64,000 nt of DNA from Strigamia acuminata (taxonomy: Eukaryota; Arthropoda; Chilopoda; Geophilomorpha; Linotaeniidae), in assembly GCA_949358305.1 (NCBI GenBank), contig OX442314.1, positions 15,307,060-15,371,059 of the forward strand, read 5' to 3'. Shown here piece by piece: positions 1-11,393 of this stretch. A program made the position numbers and the translations under genes. Under the pieces are notes generated by a model that was not told where the DNA came from, searched no databases, and was given only the letters and a program-made list of their open reading frames with translations. Position 1 is the stretch's first letter. Every line of letters begins with the position of its first letter.

Positions 1-50
1 TTAAATACATCAACGTAAAACCATATTATTAAGTCAAATTTGACACATAC

Positions 51-1140
<1,090 letters not shown>

Positions 1141-1402
1141 TCTATGTTATTAGTGAAATGAAAACTGAAGTGTACAATCTCGTGAGTTGTAATAGCCTAG
1201 AAGATCGCGGCGTGATTCAGCACTTACGAAAAGAAAGCAAGCGTCAATTTGTGATTCGAATAAATGAGTACAGTGGCAGCACCGTCCACAGGTCTACATA
1301 CGATCCGACACCTGGCGACAAATTATAGATTTAATACCGAAGAACCGAATGTGGGAATTCGGATTTCGTTTTTATTTTATCGACTGAATCTGAATTAAAA
1401 AC
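1141..1402. promoter_or_regulatory. Shared upstream region of PSMD14 (minus) and CMC1 (plus)
   Basis: Only 262 bases separate the two divergent start codons, so this stretch must hold both 5'UTRs and a bidirectional promoter. No TATA box is obvious. A 43-codon upstream frame begins at ATG 1267 and stops just before the CMC1 start; it could be a uORF of CMC1 if transcription begins upstream of it. Confidence 0.55.
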
Positions 1403-1974
1403 ATGTTTGGGGTTAAACCACAACAGACTTCGAAAGGAGTTTTGCCGGAAAAATTTAGCGCAGGTCCTCATGGCCTTGGTTTGTTTATTTTTTTTTAATA
1501 TTTTAAAATCAGTTAACTTCATTATGTTACATCTCTTTTTCTAGGGGATCCAGATGATAAAACTCTAAGAAAAGTGGAAATTGAAATATTAATTCCTAAA
1601 AAAATGAGAGAAAAATCTAGGGCTGAAAAATGCCCTGAATTAGTTAAAGGTGGAGTATACACGTTGTAAAACTGTATTTTTAACACAGTTTTTGGACATT
1701 ATTTTAGCATTTGGCGATTGCTGCTTAGCTAACGGTGCTAGTATGATTGTGATGTGTCGCAAAGAGAATTCAGCTATGCAGGAGTGTCTTGGGGAGTGGT
1801 AATAAGCGTTTGAATCGTGTATTTGTATTTATTTAATGGTGTATTTTGGTTTAAAGGTATCGAAATGCTGAATTTAAACAATTGTGCACTGAGGAGTACT
1901 TGAAAGAAAGATCCGAGTTTCGGAGGACTGGAATTAGAAAGAAGTACAGAAAGAAGGAGTCGACTACTTTCTAA
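1403..1974 (+). CDS. CMC1: COX assembly mitochondrial protein CMC1 (twin CX9C)
   Basis: Small intermembrane-space protein that binds copper/COX1 assembly intermediates and supports cytochrome c oxidase biogenesis. Exons 1403-1478, 1545-1649, 1708-1798 and 1857-1974 give 129 residues. The conserved core runs DPDDKTLRKVEIEILIPK, then KMREK, a first CX9C (CPELVKAFGDCC), a second pair around CRKENSAMQEC, and the family C-terminal pattern YLKERSEFRRTGI. The 25-residue extension encoded by exon 1, before the core, is longer than in human CMC1 (106 residues) and has no obvious function. All three introns are 58-66 nt. AATAAA at 2051-2056 is the probable poly(A) signal. Identification rests on family recall and both cysteine pairs. 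Confidence 0.92.
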
Positions 1975-2050
1975 TAAACGTCGACACAATTTGTTTTTTG
2001 AAAAAATGTTTTCTTTTTCTTTGTACTCTGTAAATATTCATTTAATGAGA

Positions 2051-2056
2051 AATAAA
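2051..2056 (+). terminator. Poly(A) signal of CMC1
   Basis: AATAAA located 77 bases after the CMC1 stop codon; it is the first such hexamer downstream. Confidence 0.6.
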
Positions 2057-2545
2057 ATTTAAAATTAAACAATATTTTATTTTTGTTATGTAAGTACACC
2101 ACAGATTTAAAAGCATACAAAATAGCACGAAAAAAGAATGATGTAATATGATGACAAGACTGATATTGGTATATAGTTCTTAGGTGGATGACCACAACAT
2201 GGATCCCTGTGTTAATTTTTGGGCTCAGTGTCCAGGCGTGTGTAATGCACCTACGCCGTGACCAGTGATTCAATCGTTTCGCTTGTTAATTAAATAATCT
2301 GATGGTAATTGACCCAATCTAAGATGTTTTTAAATTTCGAAGTTGGGAAATCAGCGAGAAAAACCGGTTTAAGCGGATATATTTGTCAAATTATTAATTA
2401 CGTTTTCTCTCCGCACGAATACGGCCGTTGGATTATTTGCTCCTGGTGACAATGAAAAAATGCAACACAGAGATAAGAAACAGCGCATGCGCGAGACAAG
2501 TCGCGTTATCTGGTGGTAAAATAAGAAATCTGTCAATACTAATGG

Positions 2546-2626
2546 GTTCGCTCAGCAGATGGCGCTGCAGTATCGCGGATCTTGTCTGCGGTACTGCGAT
2601 ACTGCAGCGCCATCTGCTGAGCGAAC
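2546..2626. repeat. Perfect 31-bp inverted repeat with 19-bp spacer (hairpin or MITE remnant)
   Basis: Positions 2546-2576 are the exact reverse complement of 2596-2626, with a 19-base loop at 2577-2595. The arms contain CAGATGGCGCTGCAG. It is the only notable structure in the 719-base gap between CMC1 and PSMF1 and lies 68 bases upstream of the PSMF1 start codon. Perfect arms in otherwise AT-rich DNA suggest a recent insertion of a small palindromic element. Confidence 0.85.
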
Positions 2627-2693
2627 TCAATACTGTCGAGTACTTAAGGAAGGTCGCGTCGTTAAAATTCATTCGAATTGAAGTCACAACAAA

Positions 2694-3974
2694 ATGGCCA
2701 CCACGTCCGGGCTGGAGTTGCTGTATCACACTGTGGCCAGCAGTTTAAAGTCGAAGGAAGATGCTTTTGTAGCAGAATTGCACTGGTGCATGATTGTAAA
2801 TGGATATAGATGTATTGGCATAGAAAGCGAAGTATAATTTACTTGTAAAAATGTCATATTTTACGTTTCAGAATGACTTGCTTATTCATTTGTGTAGGTC
2901 GTGTCCAATTTAGAGAATGTGAACAGCTCCGAGCTGCTACCACAAAGTTGGAATCAAAATGAAGATGTGTACACGCTACAATACATACCAACCGACCCAG
3001 CGAAAGCTGCGAACGTTTTATTATTAACTGCAATTCGGGTAGACCGAAACATGCTCATCAATGCATTTGTAAGGGAATTAACCCAACGAAAACTTTGCCC
3101 AAAAATAATATACTTTTATTTTCAAGAATTCTCAAAATGAGAAAACGGCTAGTATGACGGCCACAGTGGAGGAATTTGTGTCCGACCAGCTAACAAATTT
3201 CCGAACCTTGTACATAAGTTCTGAAGACTTCCTCAACAGATTTAGAAACGAAATCCTTCAGAGTCTGCAAACTTCGTCACCTGCAAGAGCAGATCGGCTG
3301 TCAGACAGGTATTTACTTGCCACGAAATAGCAACATTAAAACCTCGAATTAAAATGACACATTTCTATTTTAAGACCTCGAAATTCCAACTCGAGAACGA
3401 GGCTTATCGACGACGATCCTTTGCGCGTCAGCCAACCTCTGCGCTGTCCTCCAGGAACATCGTCAGGATGGTAAATGATTTGCGAGGATGGTTAATTAAC
3501 TGAAATTGTAATTGTTCTATGCTTAGGGATGTAATTACTGATCCTATGGGCATAGGTCGAGGCGATTTAGATCCGTTAGGTCGACGCGGGGGCGGAATGC
3601 TTATGGACCCTCGACACAGATACCCAGGCATTAGTCCTTATCATCCAGCTGCAGGTATACCAGGCCAGCTGCCTAGGCAAGTAAAAGACCAAAAGCCAAA
3701 GCACTTATTACTTCGAGTTATGAGTTGTTCGTAATTTATTTTCGTTATTTGGATTGATGGGTTTTGTTTTTTGTCAGGGGGTCTGTACCACCCAGTGCTC
3801 GGTTTGATCCTTTTGGACCACCAGATCCTGATGCATTACCTGGTCCACAGCCTCCGACAGGGTAAATGAGTAAATGAGAAGATGATTATTTTGTTTTTGA
3901 TACATTTTTAATATTATTTTAGTCCCAATCCTGATCATATGAAACCACCTGACTTCGACGATATGTTTACTTAA
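2694..3974 (+). CDS. PSMF1: Proteasome inhibitor/assembly factor PI31 (PSMF1)
   Basis: PI31 binds the 20S proteasome and Fbxo7 and acts as a proteasome regulator and transport adaptor. Exons 2694-2831, 2898-3068, 3127-3308, 3375-3470, 3527-3676, 3778-3861 and 3923-3974 encode 290 residues. The N-terminal FP (Fbxo7/PI31) domain covers about residues 1-150. It is followed by the Gly/Pro/Arg-rich tail with DPLGRRGGGMLMDP, FDPFGPPDPD and GPNPDHMKPPDFDDMF, all typical of PI31. The intron at 3677-3777 starts with GC, not GT: the donor AG|GCAAGT matches the GC-AG consensus exactly. Using the overlapping GTAAAA two codons later would put a stop in the next exon. Poly(A) signal AATAAA at 4197. Confidence 0.95.
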
Positions 3975-4196
3975 GAGACATTCCATTGGTTTGCTTGTTC
4001 GCTCTAGTTGGTTTAATTCTCTGTCGTGCCTTGAATTTTGTACATGTCTTGTAAAATTTTCCATACTTAAAAAAGGTTTAGTGTATTTAACAATTAATAC
4101 AATGCACCAACTCTGTGATTTTCTAAGCGAGTTCGTTTATATTAATCTTTCTGCATTCATATTAATTATAATTATAATTTGTACAAAGTTTGTGCC

Positions 4197-4202
4197 AATA
4201 AA
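4197..4202 (+). terminator. Poly(A) signal of PSMF1
   Basis: AATAAA 223 bases past the PSMF1 stop codon in an AT-rich 3'UTR. The rest of 3975-4488 shows nothing else recognisable. Confidence 0.6.
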
Positions 4203-4488
4203 AGAAATATTGACTATTCCAAATGTCATTTTTTTAATATATGATTTCTGCATTTATGTCAAGAAATTTCATTGGATTTTCTGCGAATCTTGATTGTTGG
4301 ATTGTGAAACAACAAAATGAATGCAAGGCACCATTAGGCACATTGTTAAGGATGTAAATAAACAAACAAGCCTGTTTAAATTTGTCAGTAGCTGAACAGT
4401 TATAATTTTTTGAAAGAATTCACCTAAAATATCAATCCAACATCACATCACATCCAATTCATGTTTCGTTTGAAGATCTAATTAAATC

Positions 4489-5921
4489 ATGAAAATATTT
4501 CAAGTTATATCTTTGAAAGAGCTTACATACGACTCGCTTGTTAATGTAATTTGGCGATGGAAACCATTCGGACTAGATATGTTAACTTCAACAAGAAGCA
4601 TGAATAAATACATCCAACGTTTACGTAAGATACCGGTATTGCTAATTTATTTTAATACAGAATCTGTATATTTAAACTCTTTGCAGCTGTAGGCTTTCTC
4701 AAGGAACTGTACGTACGATTTCTCCGTAGTGCAAGGTACGACTATCAACACTACGTGCAAGCATGGCACGTTGCTTTGTTTCTACATTATGGGCAAACGG
4801 AACTCAAGTTATGGTTCGAGAACAAAAGCTTCGATTTACAGTTTTTACTTCACGCGTGTGGCAATAAGCTGTTAGTAAGTAATGAAATATAAACACTATT
4901 ACATTTATTTATTTATTTATTTATTTTTAAGTTGCTGCAAGAGCTTGAATTGCCTATGAGAAGCAGTCTTCCAGCTACCCTATGCCGAACGATGTGCGAT
5001 AAGCTACCGACTTTAACAAACTTGGATCTACATGGCGTTGGTATTGGAGACGATGCAATGCCTTTTCTTGCTACTCTGTCTCTGAAAACGCTGAACGTCG
5101 AAGGTACTGACGTGTTGGACGACGGTCTGATGCAGTTATGTAATCCAAAAGCGAAAGCAAGATGGAGTTTACTGGATTTGAGAATCGGAGAACGCTGCTC
5201 GGTCAAAACCTGTTACCGGCTATTAAGAGCGATCACACAATTAGAATATCTAAGTTACAATAATTGTTTATTGTTGACATCGCTAACACGGGAAATGATG
5301 AACAAGAAGCTGAATCTCAGGAGATTGGAGTGTAAAGGGGCACCTAAACGTATGGCTCAAGCTCTGAAAATTGCCTTAGTTGTATGTGGTTGCGTCAATA
5401 ACATTTGCATCAACGCGAGAGAATTTACATCTGAAATTTTGGACGTGTTAACTAAATTCAACTATTTGTACACGCTAACACTTTCAAACCACTTAAAGGT
5501 AGACGAGTTTGACGATTTGTCAGTATATTTTCAAAATTTTGTGCTGTGTAGCTTACGCAATCTGTCCATTGATCACGTTGAGGTTAATTGGTTTTTGAGT
5601 GGCCACTTCTTGAATTTACTCTTAATGTGCCCTCAATTGGAGGCACTGTCTGTATCCTACAGTACTGGTTTTGATGATCAAATTGCATGCAATATGGCTC
5701 AGTTATTAATCAATAGCAAGTTACAGCACATTAAACTAAATTGCTGCAATACAATCGGACCTAAAGCTATATGTAGTATGTTGAACATTCCCTCGTTATT
5801 TCAACTTTTTATTGCAATGGCAATACCAGCTAAAAGAGCCGCCGAGTTTAATATAGCAAGATTAAAACGTCTCGCAAATATAAAAAATGTAAATTTAAAA
5901 CTGTCTATATACTGTTACTAG
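4489..5921 (+). CDS. LRR-like protein, tandem paralog A
   Basis: Product not recognised beyond a leucine-rich-repeat-like fold. Exons 4489-4624, 4687-4874 and 4932-5921 give 437 residues. The first 108 residues form a helical-looking region ending AWHVALFLHYGQ and FDLQFLLHACGNKLL, shared with the two downstream paralogs. The rest is irregular LRR: LTNLDLHGVGIGDDAM, LKTLNVEGTDVLDDGLMQLC, LEYLSYNNCLLLTSL, and LEALSVSYSTGFDDQIA near the C-terminus. The repeats resemble the cysteine-containing LRRs of F-box/Zyg-11-type substrate receptors, but I see no clear F-box or VHL-box, so a ubiquitin-ligase role would be speculation. Gene order and the shared phase-1 first intron show it arose by tandem duplication with B and C. 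Confidence 0.85.
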
Positions 5922-6247
5922 CGGTTCAACATTTAATTAAATTTACAAATTTAGTAGAAATATATGATTTTTTTTTTATATATATGAGTGACAATGAAAA
6001 CAATGTATGATGCACATCAAATTCAACAAAAAAAAGCGGGTTGACTAACAATTGCTCTTAACAAAAACATTTTGGTGAGTGGAAATAGCAATTCTTGCAT
6101 TTAGTTGTTAAGCTTCAAACCGATTTAGTTTTAATGGCTTTATCCATTTTATATTCGCACGTTTAGCTTTACACAAAATTGGAAGAGAATTTAAAAGATT
6201 TAAAAATGGAAATTGATTTTAGGAAATTGTTTATGAACAATTGCCGC
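5922..6247. other. Short intergenic gap between LRR paralogs A and B
   Basis: 326 bases of AT-rich sequence holding the 3'UTR of A and the promoter/5'UTR of B. An in-frame ATG at 6206 could extend B by 14 residues. No other feature is visible. Confidence 0.5.
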
Positions 6248-7727
6248 ATGAGAAAAACAAATCTCTACGTGCAATCGTGTGAAACTCTAAGACGATATAT
6301 AACATTGGACTTGAAACCAACACATGAAGATTTAGAGAACATTGACAGCGCGATCACATACATGCACAAGTTACGTAAGTGAATTTATATTTATCTTGGA
6401 CTATAACAAATTCTAAAAGTTGACGCATTTAATTTTAGCCGTGACACTACTCGACGATTTATTTGCGTATTTCAAGTCACCTAGCAGAGAATACTACACG
6501 TGCTACATTATAAAAAATTTAGAAGCATGGCATGTTGCACTGTTTACGTATGACGGCCAAAAACAGTTGCTGATGGATTTTGCAAATAACGATTTCGATT
6601 TGGATTTTTATCTCGATGTTTGTTTAAAGAAACTTTCGCAGTTGGAAGAACTAAAATTACCAGAACAGAGTCATCTATCTGCGAATCATTGCAAGAAATT
6701 GTGCGAGAACGTTCCAAACTTGCAAAAACTCAGTCTTCTTGCAGTTGACATTGCAAATTTTGCAATGCAGTTCATAGTTAATCTGTCCTTAACCGAACTG
6801 GAATTAGGTGGCATGATTGTTACTAAAGCCGTTCTTGTTATGTCCAGAGGTTATATCGATCCTCAACTCGTCGTTCTATGCCGAGAAGACTCGACTGTCA
6901 GACATAGTTTGCTGGATTTAAAATTGGGAGATTATGTCAACATAGGGTGCTACATTTTAGTTTTACGTTCTATGCCGAATTTAGAGTATTTAGATTTTTC
7001 ACACGGAACGTGGTTGACTAAACTGCCACCCGACTTGCTAAACCGAAAATTTAATCTGAAAAAGCTCGTTTTTTGCAATTTAAGCGAGCAAATCGAGAAA
7101 GAGCTCGCCGTCGCACTTTCTAACTGTCCGCTTGTGAATAATGTGGATTTGACTACTAATAAGTTTTCTACAAAGATTTTGTCCATGTTGACCACATGGA
7201 GTGATTTGACTATCTTGGACTTTAAAGTTGTTAGTTCGAAATATTTTGATGAAAACAGTTCGACCGTTGTTTTTGTCGACGACAATAGTCTCGAAGCAAA
7301 TGGTTTCCAATTTTCCAGTTTAAAAGAATTTTCAATTCGTGATCGAAGAAATTTGTGGTTATCAAACGTAGAAAATTTATACAATTTGCTTGCAATTTGT
7401 CCCCAGCTCTCAAAGTTGACATTCACAGAGTGCAATGTACTTGACGACCAAATGGCGTTGCAGACATCGCGACTTTTGTCGAGAAAAAGTATTAAGGAAA
7501 TTCAAGTTGAATATTGTAACCTTTTGAGGCCGCCAGGAATTCGCCATTTTCTCAATATCCCTTCTCTCACTGAATGTTCTGTTGACCTGCTGCTCACCAA
7601 AGCTGAACAACGACAATTCGATATTGAGTCACTGGAGGAACAAGCCAGAGATATGGGGAAAAATCTTAAAATCAAAATTACAATTAGAACACTTTTTCAT
7701 GATTTACTGTCACGTTTATTCAATTAA
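6248..7727 (+). CDS. LRR-like protein, tandem paralog B (second intron missing)
   Basis: Exons 6248-6374 and 6439-7727 encode 471 residues. I start at ATG 6248 (MRKTNLYVQS) because it aligns with the start of paralog C; ATG 6206 in the same frame is the alternative. The homologous N-terminal region ends LEAWHVALFTYDGQ and DFYLDVCLKKL, followed without interruption by LEELKLPEQSHLSANHC and the LRR region (LQKLSLLAVDI, LEYLDFSHGTWLTKL, LSKLTFTECNVLDDQMA). Paralogs A and C have an intron between the two regions; B has coding sequence straight through. It also has an insertion (around MIVTKAVLVMSRGYID) relative to A. AATAAA at 7787-7792 is the likely poly(A) signal. Function unknown. Confidence 0.85.
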
Positions 7728-8386
7728 AAATATATCTCGATTTGTGATTTGCAACAGACAATTTTTTGCAAATTTATGCCCAGATAAATAAAATGTTGTT
7801 TTTGTAGATTTTGGTATTATATTTTATGCTAAGGTGCACACCCAGAGCTTTCCTGAAAATCCAATATGTTTTGCAGAGAAGTTATAACTCAAAACCATGC
7901 TAGTGCGCACTCTGATCAGTGTGATTACTTTGCTATGTTACCTTAATGTTTTTCTTTTAAAAAAAATTGTTTAAGTTTAAGTTACGATTGTATCAGCAGA
8001 TGGAGTTATTAATGCGTTTCTTTGGGCTTACACGCCATAACATGCAAAAAGAGCAAAAAACAATAACCAAAGCACAGACAATAATATTGTTTACAAAATA
8101 TTTTGTCATTTTAAAGTTTAAATTTTGTTTGGTTACTAAAGCCTATACAAATTAAAACACAAAATATTTTACTTTTTAGCAACATCATTTAAGGTATGCT
8201 ATGTTGCCACTCGAGGTCGTTTCATTATTATCATTCTCATTATTATTATTTACACTTTTAGAAAATTTAAAATTTTTAAAATTGAACATGTTATAAAATA
8301 ATTTAAAATTTCTACATTGAAAGAAGACTAGATTTTCTTCAATGTACGTTTATTTTAACAAATTTACTTTGATGAAATAAGTTAAA
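7728..8386. other. Intergenic region between LRR paralogs B and C
   Basis: 659 bases, AT-rich, containing the B poly(A) signal at 7787-7792. No supported gene, tRNA or repeat; scattered open frames have no homology that I recognise. Confidence 0.5.
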
Positions 8387-9865
8387 ATGAGAACTGTAAG
8401 TTTACAAGATCAGTCACTTGAATGTTTTAAAACGATGATATTAAAATGGCAACCATCTGGAGACAGTTATATAGATATAATATTTGTTTCCAACTATCTA
8501 CAACTGCTTTGTAAGTGGTCAACAAATTAATAGATAGTTTTGTGTAAGAATGGGAGTAATTTCACAGCTAAAGATCTTCGAGATCAACTATTTTCTGCTC
8601 TACTTTTACACTGTCAATATTGTGATGAAATACGAGAGAAAAATACTGTTCAATCAGGACATGTTGCCGCTTTCATAAGAGACAGCCAAAATCCAGAAGA
8701 ACTTGTACTAAAGTTTGAAAATGCAGCTTTCGAATTCCAGTTGTTGCTAGATATTTGTGGTTACAAGCTTACTGTAAGTTATTAACGTTATTTTAAAGTA
8801 TTTATAAGCTTAGTTTACCGAATGTCTAATGTTAAGAATATTTTTAATTTTTAGAACATTTGGAGTCTCCAACTTCCGTTTTACAGTGAACTGTCGGTGA
8901 ATCAATGTGCGAGAATGTGCCGCCTAATCCCGAATTTATCTAAATTAGTTTTATGTGCGGTCAATATAAATGATGACGCGATGACACATCTGACGGCTTA
9001 CCATCTTGAACTGCTTGACCTGACAAGCACAAGGATTTCTGACATTGGGATCGCACAATTGTGTTTCGGAAAACCAAATATAAAAAGAACGTTACGCGTT
9101 TTAAATATTGAAGATACCAACGTTACTAGTTACGGGTGTTCGGTAATACTCAAACATATGCCTCTAATTGAATATTTGGATGTAAATTCTTCTTGGTTGA
9201 CCGCATTACCAGTCGAAATGATACAAACATCAGTATTAAATATACAAAAATTAAGTTTCAATACATCGTGTGATAACGTTGAAAACCAACTTGAAGTTGC
9301 TGTTCATGCATGTCCCAATGTGTGCACAATCGACTTAACTATAAATAAATTCAGTACAAAAATATTGTCGTTGTTAACACAATTTCAACGATTGACTTAT
9401 TTAAATATCAACGATTGTGCATGTAAACCGAGCCGTTTAAAGTCCATTTCATGGTGGCGTGCAGACACTAATAACTGCAATTTCCTTGATTGCATGAAAC
9501 AAGCAGTGTTTTATACTTTACGTGAATTGTCATTACGGGATATAGACAACATTTGGTTCAAATCGGGTCGTTTTATTGCTTTTATTTCTGCCTGTCCAGT
9601 GATAAAAAAATTGACGATTAAAGACAGTGATGGATTTGATGACGATATAGCAGTAACAATGATGGACATTAAATTAGAACAGTTACACATAGAAAATTGC
9701 AATGAATTGCGCCAGACTGGTGTTAATGCATTATTGAAAATAGACTCTCTAGTGGAATGTAAAATACATTATAGATGTACTTACATAAGAAATTACTATT
9801 TTAACTTACAAACGCTCTTAAATACAGCTCGTGGTAGAGATATTTCTCTTTCGATACGGTTTTAA
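8387..9865 (+). CDS. LRR-like protein, tandem paralog C
   Basis: Exons 8387-8510, 8568-8773 and 8855-9865 give 446 residues. The first intron (57 nt) ends at TTTCACAG; that acceptor aligns SKDLRDQLF with PVTLLDDLF of paralog B. A nearer AG would give an implausible 27-nt intron. The shared region ends FEFQLLLDICGYKLT, then LRRs such as LSKLVLCAVNINDDAMTHL, LELLDLTSTRISDIGIAQLC, IEYLDVNSSWLTALP and LEQLHIENCNELRQTGV. The regular LxxLxL and xxIxDxGxxxLC spacing is typical of cysteine-containing LRRs. Poly(A) signal AATAAA at 9919-9924. No catalytic residues are visible; probably a protein-binding scaffold of unknown role. Confidence 0.85.
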
Positions 9866-9998
9866 CATGTGTGTATTATAATTATTCTATAAAAGTTAAA
9901 AAAAACTAAGTATAAACCAATAAAAACAATTTTCAAACATTATTGTGTTGAGACATTGATTAATCAAATTTCACGTGCATGTTTGGTTTAATAGAAAA

Positions 9999-10200
9999 CG
10001 GCAGGTTCACTGCCGAGGGCACCCAGCCGAGGATACTCTAATGAGGTTATCCTAACACTGATAACCTTCTGCGGCTACCCCACAATGGTGCCCTAACGAG
10101 GGGGTGTCATATCGAGGTTATATAATGTTGTGACCGCATTATAGTCTTGTCCTTATCGTTAGCCGCTCTGCGCCAATGCGAAGAACTAAAAGAATCTTCG
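9999..10200. other. Hairpin-rich GC-richer block (structured ncRNA or retroelement remnant)
   Basis: About 200 bases of much less AT-rich sequence between LRR paralog C and the first U12 gene. It shows nested and sequential stems: CGGCAG/CTGCCG (9999-10015), AGGGCACC 10016-10023 with GGTGCCCT 10087-10094. Inside that pair are AGCCG/CGGCT (10025-10029 with 10072-10076), and AGGATA/TATCCT or alternatively GGTTATC/GATAACC. Further on are CGCATT/AATGCG (10135-10180) and CGAAGA/TCTTCG (10179-10200). A T-run follows on the plus strand near 10250. It matches no standard tRNA, 5S, U1-U6 or SRP RNA that I can recall. The minus strand has an A-box-like TGGCGCAGAG. A SINE or LINE tail is the main alternative. 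Confidence 0.3.
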
Positions 10201-10326
10201 TTAGTTATTGTTACCTATAAGTCCGGGGTTGCTATAGAGACCCATTTATTTTTATTTTATTACTGTTTGATGAAAAATCGTAAAATTTGAGAGTAGTTAG
10301 AACTGAAATAGGTTTTGTTCTTACAA

Positions 10327-11017
10327 ATGTTTGAAATAAGTTTTAAACCGAAAGAACGAATGTACGTGTTTGCGGATGATAACACAATATACAAAACAGT
10401 TTTTTTCATAAATTTACCGAAGTAAGTAATAAAATTAGTATGTCCTGAAATTCGATAAATTCACGTTTATTTTACAAATTAGAAGTCTTATTGTGAAGCT
10501 TCAGTATATTCTTGAAGCAGAGTTAGAGGTAAGTGCATATCTCTTGAGTTCAGTTTCAATATAAACTTGAAGGAAAAAAATGCTTTTAGGATTTAGTGGA
10601 TCGGTATTTTCTAAATGTTTCAACTCCTATGATGAAGAAAGTTCACACAGCTTCTTTTCATATTGACATCAATATCCTTTGATTTCTGCTTACTGTAACT
10701 TGACCCTTTTTTTGAAATTGAATAGCCGTATGCATCTTAATTCTCTTTCACCAACTACTCCTTGGCTGATACCAGAAGAGCTTGACGTTCTATCTTTAAA
10801 CGGGAAACCGATTAATTTTATTAAACAAGAATATATATTCAGCGTGACGTTGTGTCCGAAAGCAATAAACCTCTTGAGGACCAAGGGCAAATTCGACAAA
10901 TACATTTTTAATGAATGTGAAAACGGGCCGAACATGAAGAAATCCGCACAAAGTTTTCAACATGAAGAAGATTGTGATATGTGGAGGTATTTGTCAGAAC
11001 TCGAAGAAGTCAAATAA
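10327..11017 (+). CDS. Unrecognised protein with U12-type AT-AC intron, paralog 1
   Basis: Exons 10327-10421, 10483-10528, 10590-10671 and 10752-11017 give 162 residues. I do not recognise the family. Conserved blocks shared with the next gene are ERMYVFADDNTIYKTVF, LQYILEAELEDLVDRYF, KVHTASFHIDINI-type sequence, PW.IPEE, LSLNGKPINF and QEYIFSVTLCPKA. The third intron (10672-10751) begins ATATCCTTT, an exact U12 donor, and contains TCTTAAT 11 nt before a terminal AC that restores the reading frame. No usable GT exists before an in-frame stop. Poly(A) signal AATAAA at 11206-11211. The Met at 10327 is the first in frame. Function unknown; about half the length of paralog 2, lacking its acidic tail. 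Confidence 0.75.
10672..10751 (+). other. U12-type AT-AC intron in paralog 1
   Basis: Donor ATATCCTTT at 10672-10680 equals the U12 AT-AC consensus. The branch-like TCTTAAT lies at 10735-10741 and the terminal dinucleotide AC at 10750-10751. The phase is 1 on both sides, giving ATC A|CA ACT in the mRNA. The match is direct sequence evidence; actual splicing is inferred. Confidence 0.8.
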
Positions 11018-11393
11018 AGTAACAAAATGAAATTTTAAAAAACTATTTCAACAGAACCGTATTGTAATCAGAAATATTATAATTACCTAAAATTTGTAGT
11101 TTGTGTCAGTCTAATCAGTATCCAAAATGAATGTAGGAAAAAACAAAAACAAAAACAAACAGAAATAGAAACTAAAAAAAAAAAAAAAGTTGTCAAGTTT
11201 GTATCAATAAAACCTGAATTTTTTTTAATTAAAAAAGTTTCCTATTACTTCGTCCATTTGCCTTTAGAGGTCGTGACGTAATTGCGGAATCCAGTCAGTC
11301 GTATTCGTTTCTATTGTCTACGCGTAACATCCCAAAGAAAGGCAATTGTTTAAATTCGGTTGCGTGACAACGGAATTGTTATCGCAAAATTGA
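11018..11393. other. Intergenic gap between the two U12-intron paralogs
   Basis: 376 bases: 3'UTR of paralog 1 with its poly(A) signal (11206-11211) and the promoter/5'UTR of paralog 2. Nothing else is evident. Confidence 0.5.

Noticed and set aside
6950-7435. 161-residue minus-strand frame inside LRR paralog B
   Set aside because: Fully antisense to the supported LRR coding exon and without homology.
8511-8537. 27-nt ultrashort intron in LRR paralog C
   Set aside because: The first phase-compatible AG gives a 27-nt intron, but the stronger acceptor TTTCACAG at 8567 gives a normal 57-nt intron and aligns the protein with paralogs A and B.
10160-10182. A-box-like TGGCGCAGAG on the minus strand suggesting a tRNA
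   Set aside because: No cloverleaf or B box in the right orientation and distance; not a tRNA.
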